64,000 nt of DNA from Anaerolineae bacterium (GCA_020848035.1 JADLAX010000031.1:30164-94163); one strand, 5' to 3'. Numbered from the stretch's first letter, positions 53,123 to 62,087 are shown. Program-made: numbers and translations. The notes: generated by a model not told the origin, from the sequence alone.

Positions 53123-54034
53123 ATGAAAAAGCACCTGACGCTCTGGCTTGGCACCATTTTGGGCCTATTTTTGTTGACCGGCTGCGGACTAAATACGGCC
53201 GCTTCCCTGCCACCTCTGCCCACCGCTGCCCCCACTGGATTGGCTACGGCCGTTCCCACCCTGCCGCCGCCTACCGTAAACGATGGAACGGCCGTGGCTA
53301 ACGCAACCCCGGTTGTCCAACTCCCTACCGCCACAGAGGAACCAACCGTCACGCCCACCATCACGCCGTCCCCCTCACCCACGCCAACAGCCACCCCCAT
53401 CGGCCCGTGCGATGCCCGCATGCCCCAGGACGACCTGTTCACCATCGTCACCCAAACCTATGGCCTCAGCCGCGATTACGCCCCGCAAGACCTGGTCTTG
53501 CTCACCGACTATCTGCCAGTGGACGTGACGCTGGGTTACCCAACCGAGCTGCGCCAGGTGGCGCTTGCCCCGCTGATCCAGATGATTGCCGACATGCAAA
53601 ATGCCGGCCTACAGCCGTGGATTTTGTCCGGCTACCGCAGCTACTCCGCCCAGGCGATCAGCTGGGAAAAGTGGAACCGCGAAGAGCCGGAGCGCGCCGC
53701 CATTCTCAGCGCCCGCCCCGGCCACAGCGAGCATCAGCTGGGCACCACCCTCGATTTTGGCTCGCCGGAGCTGGCTGGCATTGTCGGCATTGAAGACATC
53801 GAGTTTCACACCTATTTTTACCAGACCAGCGAAGGCATCTGGCTGGCCGAAAACGCCCATCGCTACGGCTTCACGCTCAGCTATCCACGCAGCGCCCAGG
53901 AACTCACCGGCTTCTTTTATGAGCCGTGGCACTACCGCTACGTGGGCGAGGAGATGGCCACCTTTTTGCATGAGTCGGGCACGTACCTGACCGAATATCA
54001 ACTCATCAACCAACCGGAGCCTTGTATCCCATGA
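53123..54034 (+). CDS. VanY-family D-Ala-D-Ala carboxypeptidase lipoprotein
   Basis: The 303-residue protein has a lipobox (LTGC, Cys near 22), a Pro/Thr/Ala-rich linker (about 25-95) and a VanY/LAS-type zinc peptidase domain. Zinc and catalytic residues appear in RPGHSEHQLGTTLDFG (SxHxxGxxxD) and YEPWHYRYVG (ExWHxR). It trims the terminal D-Ala of peptidoglycan stem peptides. ATG 53123 begins a typical signal peptide. Its stop overlaps the next gene's ATG. Confidence 0.93.
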   Translation: MKKHLTLWLGTILGLFLLTGCGLNTAASLPPLPTAAPTGLATAVPTLPPPTVNDGTAVANATPVVQLPTATEEPTVTPTITPSPSPTPTATPIGPCDARMPQDDLFTIVTQTYGLSRDYAPQDLVLLTDYLPVDVTLGYPTELRQVALAPLIQMIADMQNAGLQPWILSGYRSYSAQAISWEKWNREEPERAAILSARPGHSEHQLGTTLDFGSPELAGIVGIEDIEFHTYFYQTSEGIWLAENAHRYGFTLSYPRSAQELTGFFYEPWHYRYVGEEMATFLHESGTYLTEYQLINQPEPCIP

Positions 54035-55725
54035 AAGAGCAGCCACGGATTTCGCGGATTACGCAGATTTATCACCTGTCATTCCCGCGCAGAGCCTGCC
54101 CTCGCGAAGGCGTGGGGCGGGCTCTGCGCGGGAATGACAAGACAAGCCACTTTTTTCTCTTTTTGGCGCTTGTCTTTTTAATGGGATGTGGACAAGAAAC
54201 GGCCGTCTCCAACGCCCCCCTGCCCACCGTCGCCGCCACCCTGGCACCGCCCACAAGCACACTCCCGGCCCCACCCACGCCCATCCCGGCAACCCCCGCG
54301 CCAGAACTGCCCACGGCAACGGCCGTTCCCCCCACACCTGTCCCCAGCAACACGCCGCTGCCGCCGCTCACCCTGGCCGTGCCGGACGCCTGGCAGGCCG
54401 TCATCGGTGAGGTACTGGCCCAGGCCAGCACCAGCCGCAGCTGGCAAATCGTACCCGCCAGCCAACCGGCCGATGCCAGCTTGCTTGAAAACGGCGAGGG
54501 GCAGCTCATCTGGCAGGAGGCCATCGTCCTCGCCGTGCCGTTTGTCACCGAGTGGGAATTTATCACCCAGGCCGACGCCGAAGCGATTATTGCCAACGGG
54601 CATCAGCTGGCCGTGGTGCAGCTCTGGTCCGAGCTAACGCCAGACTGGAAACCGCTGCGGGTGGACGGCCGTTACCCCACCGATCCCGACTACCCTTTCC
54701 ACAACCGGCTCACGCTCGCTTCGACAGGCTCAGCGACCGATTTGCCCCAGGCTGTGGCCGAACTGGTGCCCATCTTGCAAGAAGCCCTGGCCCCGGAACC
54801 CACCATCCACCTGGCCAGCGTGGGCGACATCATGATGGATCGCGGCCTGGGCATTGTGATCCAGGGCGGCAACCTGGCATATCCCTTCGCCAAAGTCGCC
54901 CCGCTGCTGCAAAACGCCGACATCACCGTGGGCAACATGGAGTCGGCTATGGGCGACGTAGGTGAACCGGCCAACAAAAGCTATCCGTTCCGCGCCCCGC
55001 CCGTCGCCGCTGAGGCGCTGGCCCTGGGCGGCTTCGACGTGGTGTCGCTGGCCAACAACCACGGCATGGATTACGGGCCGGAGGCGCTGCTGCAAGCCAT
55101 CGACCTGCTGCAAGCGCAGGGGGTGTCCCCGATTGGCGCGGGGGCCAATTTTGACGCGGCCCACACGCCGCACATCACCCAGGTCAACGGGCTGTCGCTG
55201 GCGTTTTTTGGCTACGTGAATGTGCCGGTGGAAGCGCGCAGTGCCTTTGATACGGCCGTCTGGACCGCCACCGACACCACGCCCGGCCTTGCCTGGGGTT
55301 ACCCCGAGGTAATTGCGGCCGACGTAACGGCCGTACGCGATCAGGTCGATCTGGTCATTGTGGTCCTGCACAGCGGCTTCGAGTACATCGAAGAACCGAG
55401 CGAACCTCAGGTGGCGGCGGCTCAAGCGGCCATTGATGCCGGAGCGGATCTGGTGATTGGCCACCATGCCCACATCTTGCAGGGCATTGATTTTTACAAC
55501 GGCGGGGTGATTGTGTATGGGTTGGGGAATTTTGCCTTTGAAATTGATGGGCCGCCGGAAACGGCCGTGCTCAACGTCTGGCTGGATGCGGATGGCGTGC
55601 ACACCCTGGAGCTGATCCCGGCCATCATCCAGGAAGGCGGCGCGCCCCGCCTGGCGGAAAGCTGGGAAGCAGCCCCCATATTGCGGCAGGTTTACTTTTT
55701 AACGCGGATTTTGAACAGCCGGTGA
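54031..55725 (+). CDS. CapA/PgsA-type capsule-synthesis-like lipoprotein with in-frame repeats
   Basis: The 564-residue protein has a CapA-type metallophosphatase-like domain (about 260-540): SVGDIMMDRG, GNMESAMGD, LANNHGMDYG, VVLHSGFEY and GHHAHILQGI with YGLGNFAFE. Relatives take part in poly-gamma-glutamate capsule formation, but CapB/C are absent here. The lipobox FLMGC comes about 50 residues after the ATG because a CATTCCCGCGC hairpin repeat (54076-54141) is translated before the signal helix. A second repeat (54716-54736) adds LASTGSATD. The ATG overlaps the vanY TGA (ATGA). An internal unidentified start would give a more normal signal peptide. Confidence 0.87.
   Translation: MKEQPRISRITQIYHLSFPRRACPREGVGRALRGNDKTSHFFLFLALVFLMGCGQETAVSNAPLPTVAATLAPPTSTLPAPPTPIPATPAPELPTATAVPPTPVPSNTPLPPLTLAVPDAWQAVIGEVLAQASTSRSWQIVPASQPADASLLENGEGQLIWQEAIVLAVPFVTEWEFITQADAEAIIANGHQLAVVQLWSELTPDWKPLRVDGRYPTDPDYPFHNRLTLASTGSATDLPQAVAELVPILQEALAPEPTIHLASVGDIMMDRGLGIVIQGGNLAYPFAKVAPLLQNADITVGNMESAMGDVGEPANKSYPFRAPPVAAEALALGGFDVVSLANNHGMDYGPEALLQAIDLLQAQGVSPIGAGANFDAAHTPHITQVNGLSLAFFGYVNVPVEARSAFDTAVWTATDTTPGLAWGYPEVIAADVTAVRDQVDLVIVVLHSGFEYIEEPSEPQVAAAQAAIDAGADLVIGHHAHILQGIDFYNGGVIVYGLGNFAFEIDGPPETAVLNVWLDADGVHTLELIPAIIQEGGAPRLAESWEAAPILRQVYFLTRILNSR
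54076..54141. repeat. GTCATTCCCGCGC hairpin repeat in the capA-like gene
   Basis: GTCATTCCCGCGCAGAGCC and GGCTCTGCGCGGGAATGAC are perfect reverse complements of 19 bases around an inner CCCTCGCGAAGGCGTGGGG-type segment. It is in frame before the signal helix. Confidence 0.92.
54716..54736. repeat. TCGCTTCGACAGGCTCAGCGA repeat in the capA-like gene
   Basis: The core CTTCGACAGGCTCAGCGA is a dispersed repeat word known from many bacterial genomes. Here it lies in frame, in the linker before the CapA domain. Confidence 0.75.
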
Positions 55726-55739
55726 CGCTCGGTTATTAT

Positions 55740-56678
55740 CTATTTGAAACCTGTACGAAAAGAATAGTCTATCAATATTTCGTTGTAGCCAGCACTGATC
55801 GTGGGTGGGTTGCTATTTAGTAAAAAATCCCTTCCAGCAATTCCAATACCTGGGCAGAACGTGACGTGTCCTCTGCCCACAAGCGTAAATACCCAAATAG
55901 AAAAGCATTTCATAAGTTGGCCCGAATCTAACGGGAAAAAATCGTCAACCTCACGAACATAAGCATTGCAACTATCATAATATTCTAGATCCTGATTTGT
56001 AATCCAGCACCCATCAAGTTCAAGAGGAAAAACAAATACTAATTCGGAAGAATCAAGCGTAGATAAGTCCAGTCTTCTTTGCCAATAAACATTCACATAA
56101 TTTTCTACTTCACTAACTATATAAAAATAATCGCCAGGTTGAAGAGTAGTTGCAAATTCAACAGATTCATCCCCGTAAACCAGTTCTTGTTGCCGATGCA
56201 TTTCTACAACATACAAGTTTTCGACTTTGATAATATTTTTGACTGTATCGGTAACAAGGTATGTCGCACTTAATCCAAAATCTATATTTGTTGAAATGCT
56301 AACCCAATAAGTGCCTACTTCCAGGGGCCAAATATCTTGTAATGGTTCTACATTCACAGAAAAAGGCGTGGGACTATGCACCGGAGAAGGCATGAGCGTT
56401 TTTGTAGGTGCTGAAGTGTTATCCATTTCTTCTTTCACGTTTGAGTCAAGAGCGGGTGTACTGCTAGGTAAGATTGTTGGCAAGGGTGTCAACGTGGCAA
56501 TTTCTGGGCTTTCATAAGTCTCCTCTGCTACGCTCGCCAGTGACACAGATGGAGTAGCGGGCTCTTCTGTTGATGCTATTGTTGGTTGCTCCATTTTGTT
56601 GCAACTTGACACCAACAGACTAAAAACAGTCAAACTCAACAAATACCAGCGATTTTGGGGAATAATTGCACGCTTCAT
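55740..56678 (-). CDS. AT-rich lipoprotein of unknown function
   Basis: The 312-residue protein has a signal peptide with lipobox LVSSC, a Ser/Thr/Pro-rich linker (about 30-115) and a C-terminal domain of about 190 residues with several Cys and a repeated DxxxYxV pattern (FPLELDGCWI, YYDSCNAYV). The gene is AT-rich, has no ACGGCCGT and uses codons unlike the neighbours, so it may be acquired. Its linker style is nevertheless that of the other lipoproteins here. ATG 56678 follows the PIN-toxin stop by five bases, so it is probably read from the toxin-antitoxin transcript. Confidence 0.75.
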   Translation of the reverse strand: MKRAIIPQNRWYLLSLTVFSLLVSSCNKMEQPTIASTEEPATPSVSLASVAEETYESPEIATLTPLPTILPSSTPALDSNVKEEMDNTSAPTKTLMPSPVHSPTPFSVNVEPLQDIWPLEVGTYWVSISTNIDFGLSATYLVTDTVKNIIKVENLYVVEMHRQQELVYGDESVEFATTLQPGDYFYIVSEVENYVNVYWQRRLDLSTLDSSELVFVFPLELDGCWITNQDLEYYDSCNAYVREVDDFFPLDSGQLMKCFSIWVFTLVGRGHVTFCPGIGIAGRDFLLNSNPPTISAGYNEILIDYSFRTGFK

Positions 56679-56683
56679 TCTTC

Positions 56684-57217
56684 TTAATCCAAAAAAGCAT
56701 GCATCAATTTTGCGGCAGTTTCCGACTCCAAACAAACATTTTCTTGAATGGTTTGCAGCGCTTCCTGGCTAAACGTTGCCTTCATCTCAACCGCGGTCAG
56801 CTTGGCCAACCGCAAAGCGATCAAAAACGTGCCGGGGTCCACAATGCAGATGCCTTCATACTGCTTCAGATCGAGCAAATCCTTATCGCTGCTCACCAAA
56901 TAATGCGCCTTGCCCACCACCGCACACGCCAAAAACTTCTCATCGTTTGGATCGCGGCATACCCCGGCTATAGATACCGTCCTCTGCACAAAAAATGATT
57001 GTTTTTCGATTTTCTCCAGTATGAAATTCCTGGCGCGACCACTTCTGGCGGCGAGATACGGCCGTGCCAACACGTCAAGCAGTTCACCGTACGTATCAGG
57101 TGAAAAGATAGGCAAAATCTCCCCATCTTCCCAGGCCTGCACAATCTTGGTCATGATATCCCCATGAGTAAGGGCATAACTGATCAAGGAACTGGTATCA
57201 ATCACCACATTTAACAT
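56684..57217 (-). CDS. PIN-domain toxin (COG1569-type)
   Basis: The 177-residue protein has a PIN nuclease domain: Asp7 (VVIDTSSL), Glu in SPDTYGELLDVLARP, Asp in CRDPNDEKFLACAV and Asp in LVSSDKDLL. These acidic residues bind the metal that cleaves RNA. It is preceded without a gap by the Phd/YefM-type antitoxin, which identifies a type II toxin-antitoxin system. The C-terminal 40 residues are an extension beyond the PIN core. Confidence 0.9.
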   Translation of the reverse strand: MLNVVIDTSSLISYALTHGDIMTKIVQAWEDGEILPIFSPDTYGELLDVLARPYLAARSGRARNFILEKIEKQSFFVQRTVSIAGVCRDPNDEKFLACAVVGKAHYLVSSDKDLLDLKQYEGICIVDPGTFLIALRLAKLTAVEMKATFSQEALQTIQENVCLESETAAKLMHAFLD

Positions 57218-57532
57218 CTATTTGGCTTGCTTTTTGGCCTGTTGTTCTTCCCAAACTTCCTGGCGTGCTTGCTCAATCAATGCCAAAATCTCTTCTTGAG
57301 ATAGATCAGCGTTGTGTTTGGCGTTCTCGGCGGCAATTTCGTTCAATTCGCGGAAAAATGCCTCGCGTTCCGCCTGGTAGATCAAAAAGCTCTTGTATTG
57401 GTTCAGGTCTATGATAGCCACCTGCGGACGGCCGAATGTCTCAACCACGTAAGTGGCCTTCTCTTCTTTGATTTCCTGAATCACGTCGGTCAATTTCTGG
57501 CGCAGATCGGTTGTACCAATTTGTTTTTCCAT
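57218..57532 (-). CDS. Phd/YefM-type antitoxin
   Basis: The 104-residue protein has the N-terminal Phd/YefM DNA-binding fold (TTDLRQKLTDVIQEIKEEKA, VVETFGRPQVAIIDLNQYKS) and an acidic, Gln/Ala-rich C-terminal tail (about 65-104) that would bind the toxin. It directly abuts the PIN toxin gene. Tandem palindromes upstream are the likely operator. Confidence 0.9.
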   Translation of the reverse strand: MEKQIGTTDLRQKLTDVIQEIKEEKATYVVETFGRPQVAIIDLNQYKSFLIYQAEREAFFRELNEIAAENAKHNADLSQEEILALIEQARQEVWEEQQAKKQAK

Positions 57533-57542
57533 TTTGCAAAAT

Positions 57543-57570
57543 CCTTATAAGGTTTATAAACATTATAAAA
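57543..57570. promoter_or_regulatory. Toxin-antitoxin operator: three TTATAA cores spaced by 9 bp
   Basis: CCTTATAAGG (57543-57552) and GTTTATAAAC (57552-57561) are perfect palindromes sharing one base, followed by ATTATAAAA. The cores TTATAA start at 57545, 57554 and 57563. The array lies 10-40 bp upstream of the antitoxin, right for autorepression by the antitoxin complex. Confidence 0.7.
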
Positions 57571-57594
57571 GTTAATATTTCTTTGGCAAGATCA

Positions 57595-57630
57595 AAAAAG
57601 GCAACGGCCGTTTCCCACCGTTGCCTTTTT
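57595..57630. terminator. Bidirectional terminator containing ACGGCCGT
   Basis: AAAAAGGCAACGG and CCGTTGCCTTTTT form a perfect 13-bp stem with A and T tracts; the loop start is the ACGGCCGT palindrome. It ends the gene at 57635. Confidence 0.92.
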
Positions 57631-57634
57631 CACA

Positions 57635-57994
57635 TTAGCACACCACCGCTGGCTCAAACTGCGGTGGCAGCGTTAGCGGCCAGTTAAAGGCCACCAGGGC
57701 CGACCGCGCCAGCAGCCGCACCTGCCGCCACACGTCGCTGCGACGCAAGGCCACATCCGTGCAGGTATGATCCAGACAGACGCGCATCAGGTCACGCCGC
57801 AAAGAGGCCAACACCGCCTCTTGCGCTTCGGTAAGGTATACCACCTCAGCCACAAACAGCGGTTCAGATTGCTCAAATTCCTGTATCAAACGACTGACTT
57901 TACAGGCTTCGTTGGGATACAGGCGCAGTTGCCCGGTAACCGGCAGCGCCAGCGCTTGCAAAACTGCTTGTAATTGATTCTGTTGCATTTTCAT
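57635..57994 (-). CDS. Small protein of unknown function
   Basis: A 119-residue soluble protein, mostly helical, with Cys in NEACKVSRL and CLDHTCTDVALRR that could bind metal. No family recognised. AGGACGGGATACA precedes the ATG. It lies between the toxin-antitoxin unit and the ABC exporter, closed by a strong terminator. Confidence 0.7.
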   Translation of the reverse strand: MKMQQNQLQAVLQALALPVTGQLRLYPNEACKVSRLIQEFEQSEPLFVAEVVYLTEAQEAVLASLRRDLMRVCLDHTCTDVALRRSDVWRQVRLLARSALVAFNWPLTLPPQFEPAVVC

Positions 57995-58010
57995 TGTATC
58001 CCGTCCTTTT

Positions 58011-58076
58011 TCGGTAAGTGGTTATCGGTCGGTCGGTAATCGGTTAGTTTTGCCGATTACCGTTTACCGTTCACCG
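58011..58076. repeat. Hairpin repeat of CGGTAATCGG words
   Basis: GGTTATCGGTCGGTCGGTAA and TCGGTTAG are answered by GCCGATTACCGTTTACCGTT and CACCGATTAC. Confidence 0.75.
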
Positions 58077-58077
58077 A

Positions 58078-59895
58078 TTACTGTGCCACCGCTACGCTGC
58101 CATCCAGTCCATACACCTTCTGCCGCTCGTCGCGGAACTGGCGAGTGTACAGGTTGTAGTAATGACCACGAGCCCGGATGAGTTCGGCGTGAGTGCCCAT
58201 TTCAGACACGCCGCCATTTTCAATCACCATAATGCGCTCCGCGTTTTTGATGGTAGACAGCCGGTGGGCAATGATGAAGCTGGTACGGCCGTTCATCAAC
58301 GTCTCCATCCCCTGCTGAATCAACGCCTCCGTCAGCGTGTCCACCGAACTCGTCGCTTCGTCCATGATAAAGATGTCTGGCCTGGCCAAGATGGCCCGCG
58401 CCAGGCTGATCAGCTGCTTCTGCCCAACGGAGAGCAGCACGCCGCCCTCACCCACTTCTGTTTTGAAGCCTTTCTCCAGCTTCACAATGAAGTCGTGCGC
58501 ACCCGCCAGCCGGGCCGCTTCTTCCACCTCAGCGTCGGTGGCATCGAGACGGCCGTAGCGCAAATTGTCCATCACCGTGCCCGAGAACAGGTGCGGCGTT
58601 TGCAGCACCATGCCAATGCGAGATTGAATCGCATGCTGCGTCAGCGTCGTGTAGTCGTGCCCGTTGATCACAATCTTGCCTGCCGTCGGTTCGTAGAAAC
58701 GGCAGATCAGGTTCACCAGCGTTGATTTACCCGCGCCCGTTGGACCCACCAGCGCCACCGTCTCACCCTGCGGAATGCGCAGTGATAGATTCTCAATCAC
58801 CGGCTTGCCGTCTTCGTAGTGAAACGACACGTCATCAAACACGATGTCGCCGCGAATGCTGCCCGGGTCAAACGCGCCGGGCGCGTCAACGATCTCTGGC
58901 TTGGTGTCCAGCAGCGAGAAGATACGCTCGCCGGAGGCCACAGCCTGCTGCATGCTGGCATACACCGCTGCCATCTGCTGGATCGGCCACAACATGAAGG
59001 TGACGTAAGAGATGAACGCCTGCAAGCCACCAATCGTCATACCGCCCACTTCAAACTGCGCGCCGCTGAACCAGACCACTACGGCAATGCCCGTTGCGCT
59101 TACCAGCTGGACTGCTGGCAAAAACAGCGCCGACAGCCACGCCGCCCGGTACGAGGCCTGGTACATGTCGTCCGTCAGCTCGTTAAACTGGTTTAGATTT
59201 TCATGTTCACGCCCCAACGACTTCACCACGCGCACACCGCTGATGCTTTCGCTGTACGAGCCGGTGATCTTGGAGTTCAGCTTGCGCACCCGGCGGTATT
59301 CCGTCAGGATGCGCTGCTTGAAGGTGATAGCCACTTTCCACAACGCCGGAATCATCACCAGCACCAGCAGCGTCAGTTTCCAGTTGATGGCAAACATGAA
59401 GCCCAGCGAGGTCAGGATGCTGGTGACGGTCCAGGCCGTGTCCAGGAAACCCCAGGACACCAGGTCGCCCACACGCGTCGCATCGGAGGTCACGCGAGAC
59501 ATGAGCCAGCCGTTTGAGGTGCGGTTGTAATACGACAACGGCAGCCTTTGCAGGTGGTCAAACATCTGCTTGCGTAAATCGTACTGCACCAGGTGGCCCA
59601 GGTAACCAGCTGCGGTGATAAAAGCAAAGACAAACACAGCAAAGACCAGGAACCACAGGCCATACTGAATCGCCAGCGCGCGCAGCGCATCCAGGTCACG
59701 GGCCATGATGCCTTCGTCGATCATGCGCTTGCTGAGGTAGGTAAAGTAAGATTCGATGAGCGCAACGGCCGTAATCCCCACCAGAAACGTCACCATAAAT
59801 GGCCAGTGGTTCAACCCGTGGCGCAAAATACGGCGAATCGTGGTGCTATTTACCTCACTGTCAAAGTCTTCTTCTTCGAAATTAAAATCGTCCAT
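58078..59895 (-). CDS. ABC exporter half-transporter (downstream subunit)
   Basis: The 605-residue protein joins six membrane helices (about 30-320) to an ATPase domain. Walker A is GPTGAGKST, the Walker B end IFIMDEATSSVDT with the catalytic Glu, and the signature reads LLSVGQKQ instead of LSGGQ. This is the usual mark of the partner that lends an altered signature to a degenerate site. It probably pairs with the protein encoded at 59967-61823 to export drugs, lipids or peptides. It has no peptidase domain. Confidence 0.92.
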   Translation of the reverse strand: MDDFNFEEEDFDSEVNSTTIRRILRHGLNHWPFMVTFLVGITAVALIESYFTYLSKRMIDEGIMARDLDALRALAIQYGLWFLVFAVFVFAFITAAGYLGHLVQYDLRKQMFDHLQRLPLSYYNRTSNGWLMSRVTSDATRVGDLVSWGFLDTAWTVTSILTSLGFMFAINWKLTLLVLVMIPALWKVAITFKQRILTEYRRVRKLNSKITGSYSESISGVRVVKSLGREHENLNQFNELTDDMYQASYRAAWLSALFLPAVQLVSATGIAVVVWFSGAQFEVGGMTIGGLQAFISYVTFMLWPIQQMAAVYASMQQAVASGERIFSLLDTKPEIVDAPGAFDPGSIRGDIVFDDVSFHYEDGKPVIENLSLRIPQGETVALVGPTGAGKSTLVNLICRFYEPTAGKIVINGHDYTTLTQHAIQSRIGMVLQTPHLFSGTVMDNLRYGRLDATDAEVEEAARLAGAHDFIVKLEKGFKTEVGEGGVLLSVGQKQLISLARAILARPDIFIMDEATSSVDTLTEALIQQGMETLMNGRTSFIIAHRLSTIKNAERIMVIENGGVSEMGTHAELIRARGHYYNLYTRQFRDERQKVYGLDGSVAVAQ

Positions 59896-59916
59896 TAGAT
59901 TTCTCGTTTTGTGTGG

Positions 59917-59962
59917 TAGAGACGTTGCCTTGCAACGTCTCTACGCAATGCAACGTCTCTAC
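59917..59962. repeat. AGACGTTGC...GCAACGTCT repeats between the exporter genes
   Basis: GTAGAGACGTTGCCTTGCAA and CGTCTCTACG then ATGCAACGTCTCTACC, a head-to-head arrangement. Same family as 18704-18728. Confidence 0.88.
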
Positions 59963-59966
59963 CGAA

Positions 59967-61823
59967 TTAATCACCCGCCTGAGGCAGCTTATGGTAACCA
60001 TTTGCCTGTGCCTTGGCCGCCGCCACCGTAGACAGGTCGGCTTCCAGCTCATCCTCGATGCGCGATTGCAAATCGTAGATGCGCTGGTAGGTGCCGGGCA
60101 CGTTCACCAAAGTGTCATGGGTGCCACGCTGTACGATACGGCCGTTTTCCAGCACCAGCACCAGGTCCGCATTCATCACGCTCTGAATCCGGTGGGCAAT
60201 CAGGAACGTCGTCCGCGATTCCATCAGCCGGTCCAGTGCCGCCCGAATTTCCGCTTCCGTCTCGGTGTCCACCGACGAGGTCGCATCGTCCAGAATCAGC
60301 AGGCGCGGATTGCGCAGGAAGGTGCGGGCCAGCGTTACCCGCTGCTTTTGCCCGCCAGAGAGCGTCACACCTCGTTCACCCACCATCGTGTCGTACCCCT
60401 TGGGGAAGGACAGAATGACATCGTGCACGGCAGCGGCGCGTGCGGCCGTTTCGATTTCGGCCTCGGTCACCTCGCGCGTCACGCCGTAGGTGATGTTCTC
60501 ACGAATCGTCAGCGAGAAGAGGAACGGTTCCTGCATCACAATACCGATCTGCTCGCGCAGGTAATCACGCGGGTAATCCTTCAGCTCCACGTCGTCGAGG
60601 AGAATACGGCCGTAGGTATATTCATAAAACCGTGGCAGTAAATTCACCAACGACGTCTTGCCCGAGCCGGTACCGCCCAGCAAAGCCACCACCTGACCTG
60701 GCTCTGCCGCAAAGGAAATGTGGTGCAGCACCTGGTCCTCTTCAGCTTCATAGGTAAAACCCACGTCCTCAAAGCGCACCGCTCCACGTACCGGCTGTTC
60801 TGGCCGATATTTGCCAACGGTGATCGGCTCTTGCTCCTGACGCACAATTTGCAGGATACGGCCGTAAGACACAAACCCGGTCGATACGTCAGCAATCAAG
60901 CGGCCCAGGTTACGAATCGGCCAGATAATCTGCGTCACGTACCCCACGTAAGCGATGTAATCTCCGGCGGTCATCGCCCCATCAATCGCCATACGCGCGC
61001 CCAGGTAAAAGCCCAACAGCATTTGCGCCCCACACAGTAAATCCGTCGCGGGCCAGAAAACCGCGTGCATCGTCGTCAGGCTGCGGCCCCGGCGGTACTT
61101 TTCCTTGTTTTCGCGCTCAAACATATCCTTCTCGAAGGATTGACGGGCAAACGCCTTCACCACGCGCACCCCAGCCAGGTTTTCCTGGAGCCGGTTAGAC
61201 AAAGTCGCTTCCTGCTCCTGGAAGTGCTCATACGCTTCCCCCACTTTGATGAAAAAAAAGTAGGAGATCAGCAGCACCACCGGAATGATGGCCACGGAAA
61301 GGAAAGCCAGCTTGACATCAATGGTTAACAGCGCTGCAAAGTTCACCACAAACAGCAGCACAATACGGCCGATTCCCACCGTCTGTTCCGCAAAGAGCCG
61401 CCGCACCGTATCCACATCGGATGTCGCTCGTTGGAGCAGCTCCCCGGTCTGCATATTGTCGTGGTAGGTAAAGGTCAACCGTTGAATGTGGTCATACAAG
61501 AAGTTGCGAATGCGCAAGGCCGCCTTTTCCGACACTTTTGCCGCCAATCGGCCACCGCCAAAAGTAAACAACCCCTGCAGCGTCGCCAGAGCCACAAACC
61601 CCAGAGCCACCCAGGGCAGCAGCTGCCGCATGTTCTCTGCGGGTAAAATCTGGTCCACAAAGTAGCCCAGAAAGTAGTAAATCCCGGTCTGCGCCAGCGC
61701 CGCCACACCCACACTAACAATGGCAATCACATAAATGAGCTGATAGCCTTTCAACAATCGCCACAGCCCTACAAATTTGTTCTCTACAACCGTTTCTTTC
61801 AGGTTAAAGGTTTCTATACTCAT
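59967..61823 (-). CDS. ABC exporter half-transporter (upstream subunit) with degenerate ATP site
   Basis: The 618-residue protein has six helices (about 25-330) and an ATPase domain with Walker A GGTGSGKTS, signature LSGGQKQR and Walker B LLILDDATSSVDT. The catalytic Glu is replaced by Asp, as in the degenerate site of heterodimeric exporters such as TM287/288. This fits pairing with the LSVGQ subunit downstream. ATG 61823 has GTGGAAAT upstream. The 32-codon gene lies 265 bp before it but is separated by two terminators. Confidence 0.92.
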   Translation of the reverse strand: MSIETFNLKETVVENKFVGLWRLLKGYQLIYVIAIVSVGVAALAQTGIYYFLGYFVDQILPAENMRQLLPWVALGFVALATLQGLFTFGGGRLAAKVSEKAALRIRNFLYDHIQRLTFTYHDNMQTGELLQRATSDVDTVRRLFAEQTVGIGRIVLLFVVNFAALLTIDVKLAFLSVAIIPVVLLISYFFFIKVGEAYEHFQEQEATLSNRLQENLAGVRVVKAFARQSFEKDMFERENKEKYRRGRSLTTMHAVFWPATDLLCGAQMLLGFYLGARMAIDGAMTAGDYIAYVGYVTQIIWPIRNLGRLIADVSTGFVSYGRILQIVRQEQEPITVGKYRPEQPVRGAVRFEDVGFTYEAEEDQVLHHISFAAEPGQVVALLGGTGSGKTSLVNLLPRFYEYTYGRILLDDVELKDYPRDYLREQIGIVMQEPFLFSLTIRENITYGVTREVTEAEIETAARAAAVHDVILSFPKGYDTMVGERGVTLSGGQKQRVTLARTFLRNPRLLILDDATSSVDTETEAEIRAALDRLMESRTTFLIAHRIQSVMNADLVLVLENGRIVQRGTHDTLVNVPGTYQRIYDLQSRIEDELEADLSTVAAAKAQANGYHKLPQAGD

Positions 61824-61978
61824 GATAATTTCCACATTTTTTGCAGAGCAACCACCGGTCACTCCTTATTGGTTTCAGGATATCAACGATTGTTGACATC
61901 CTTTGTCCGGTATTTAACCTCTCAAAACTGCCAATCTAAATCACCTGTTTTTGGGGCGTTTTCAGGAGGTCCGAGCAA

Positions 61979-62008
61979 CAAAAAACGCCACCAGGCGTAC
62001 CCGTGGCG
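61979..62008 (-). terminator. Second terminator after the 32-codon gene
   Basis: CGCCAC (61986-61991) pairs with GTGGCG (62003-62008); on the minus strand it is followed by TTTTTTGTTG. Confidence 0.75.
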
Positions 62009-62015
62009 CTCTTCA

Positions 62016-62059
62016 AAAACAAAAAAAAACGGTCACGGGCTTGTGAGCGCCGTGACCGT
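62016..62059 (-). terminator. Strong terminator directly after the 32-codon gene
   Basis: ACGGTCACGG (62029-62038) and CCGTGACCGT (62050-62059) form a perfect 10-bp stem; on the minus strand it is followed by nine T and more (TTTTTTTTTGTTTTT). Confidence 0.95.
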
Positions 62060-62087
62060 AAGAATGACTATCCATTTGTGAAATTTA

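Noticed and set aside
61863..62087. 32-residue peptide as leader of the ABC exporter operon
   Set aside because: Two terminators with T runs separate them, so attenuation would have to override both; a separate transcript is simpler.
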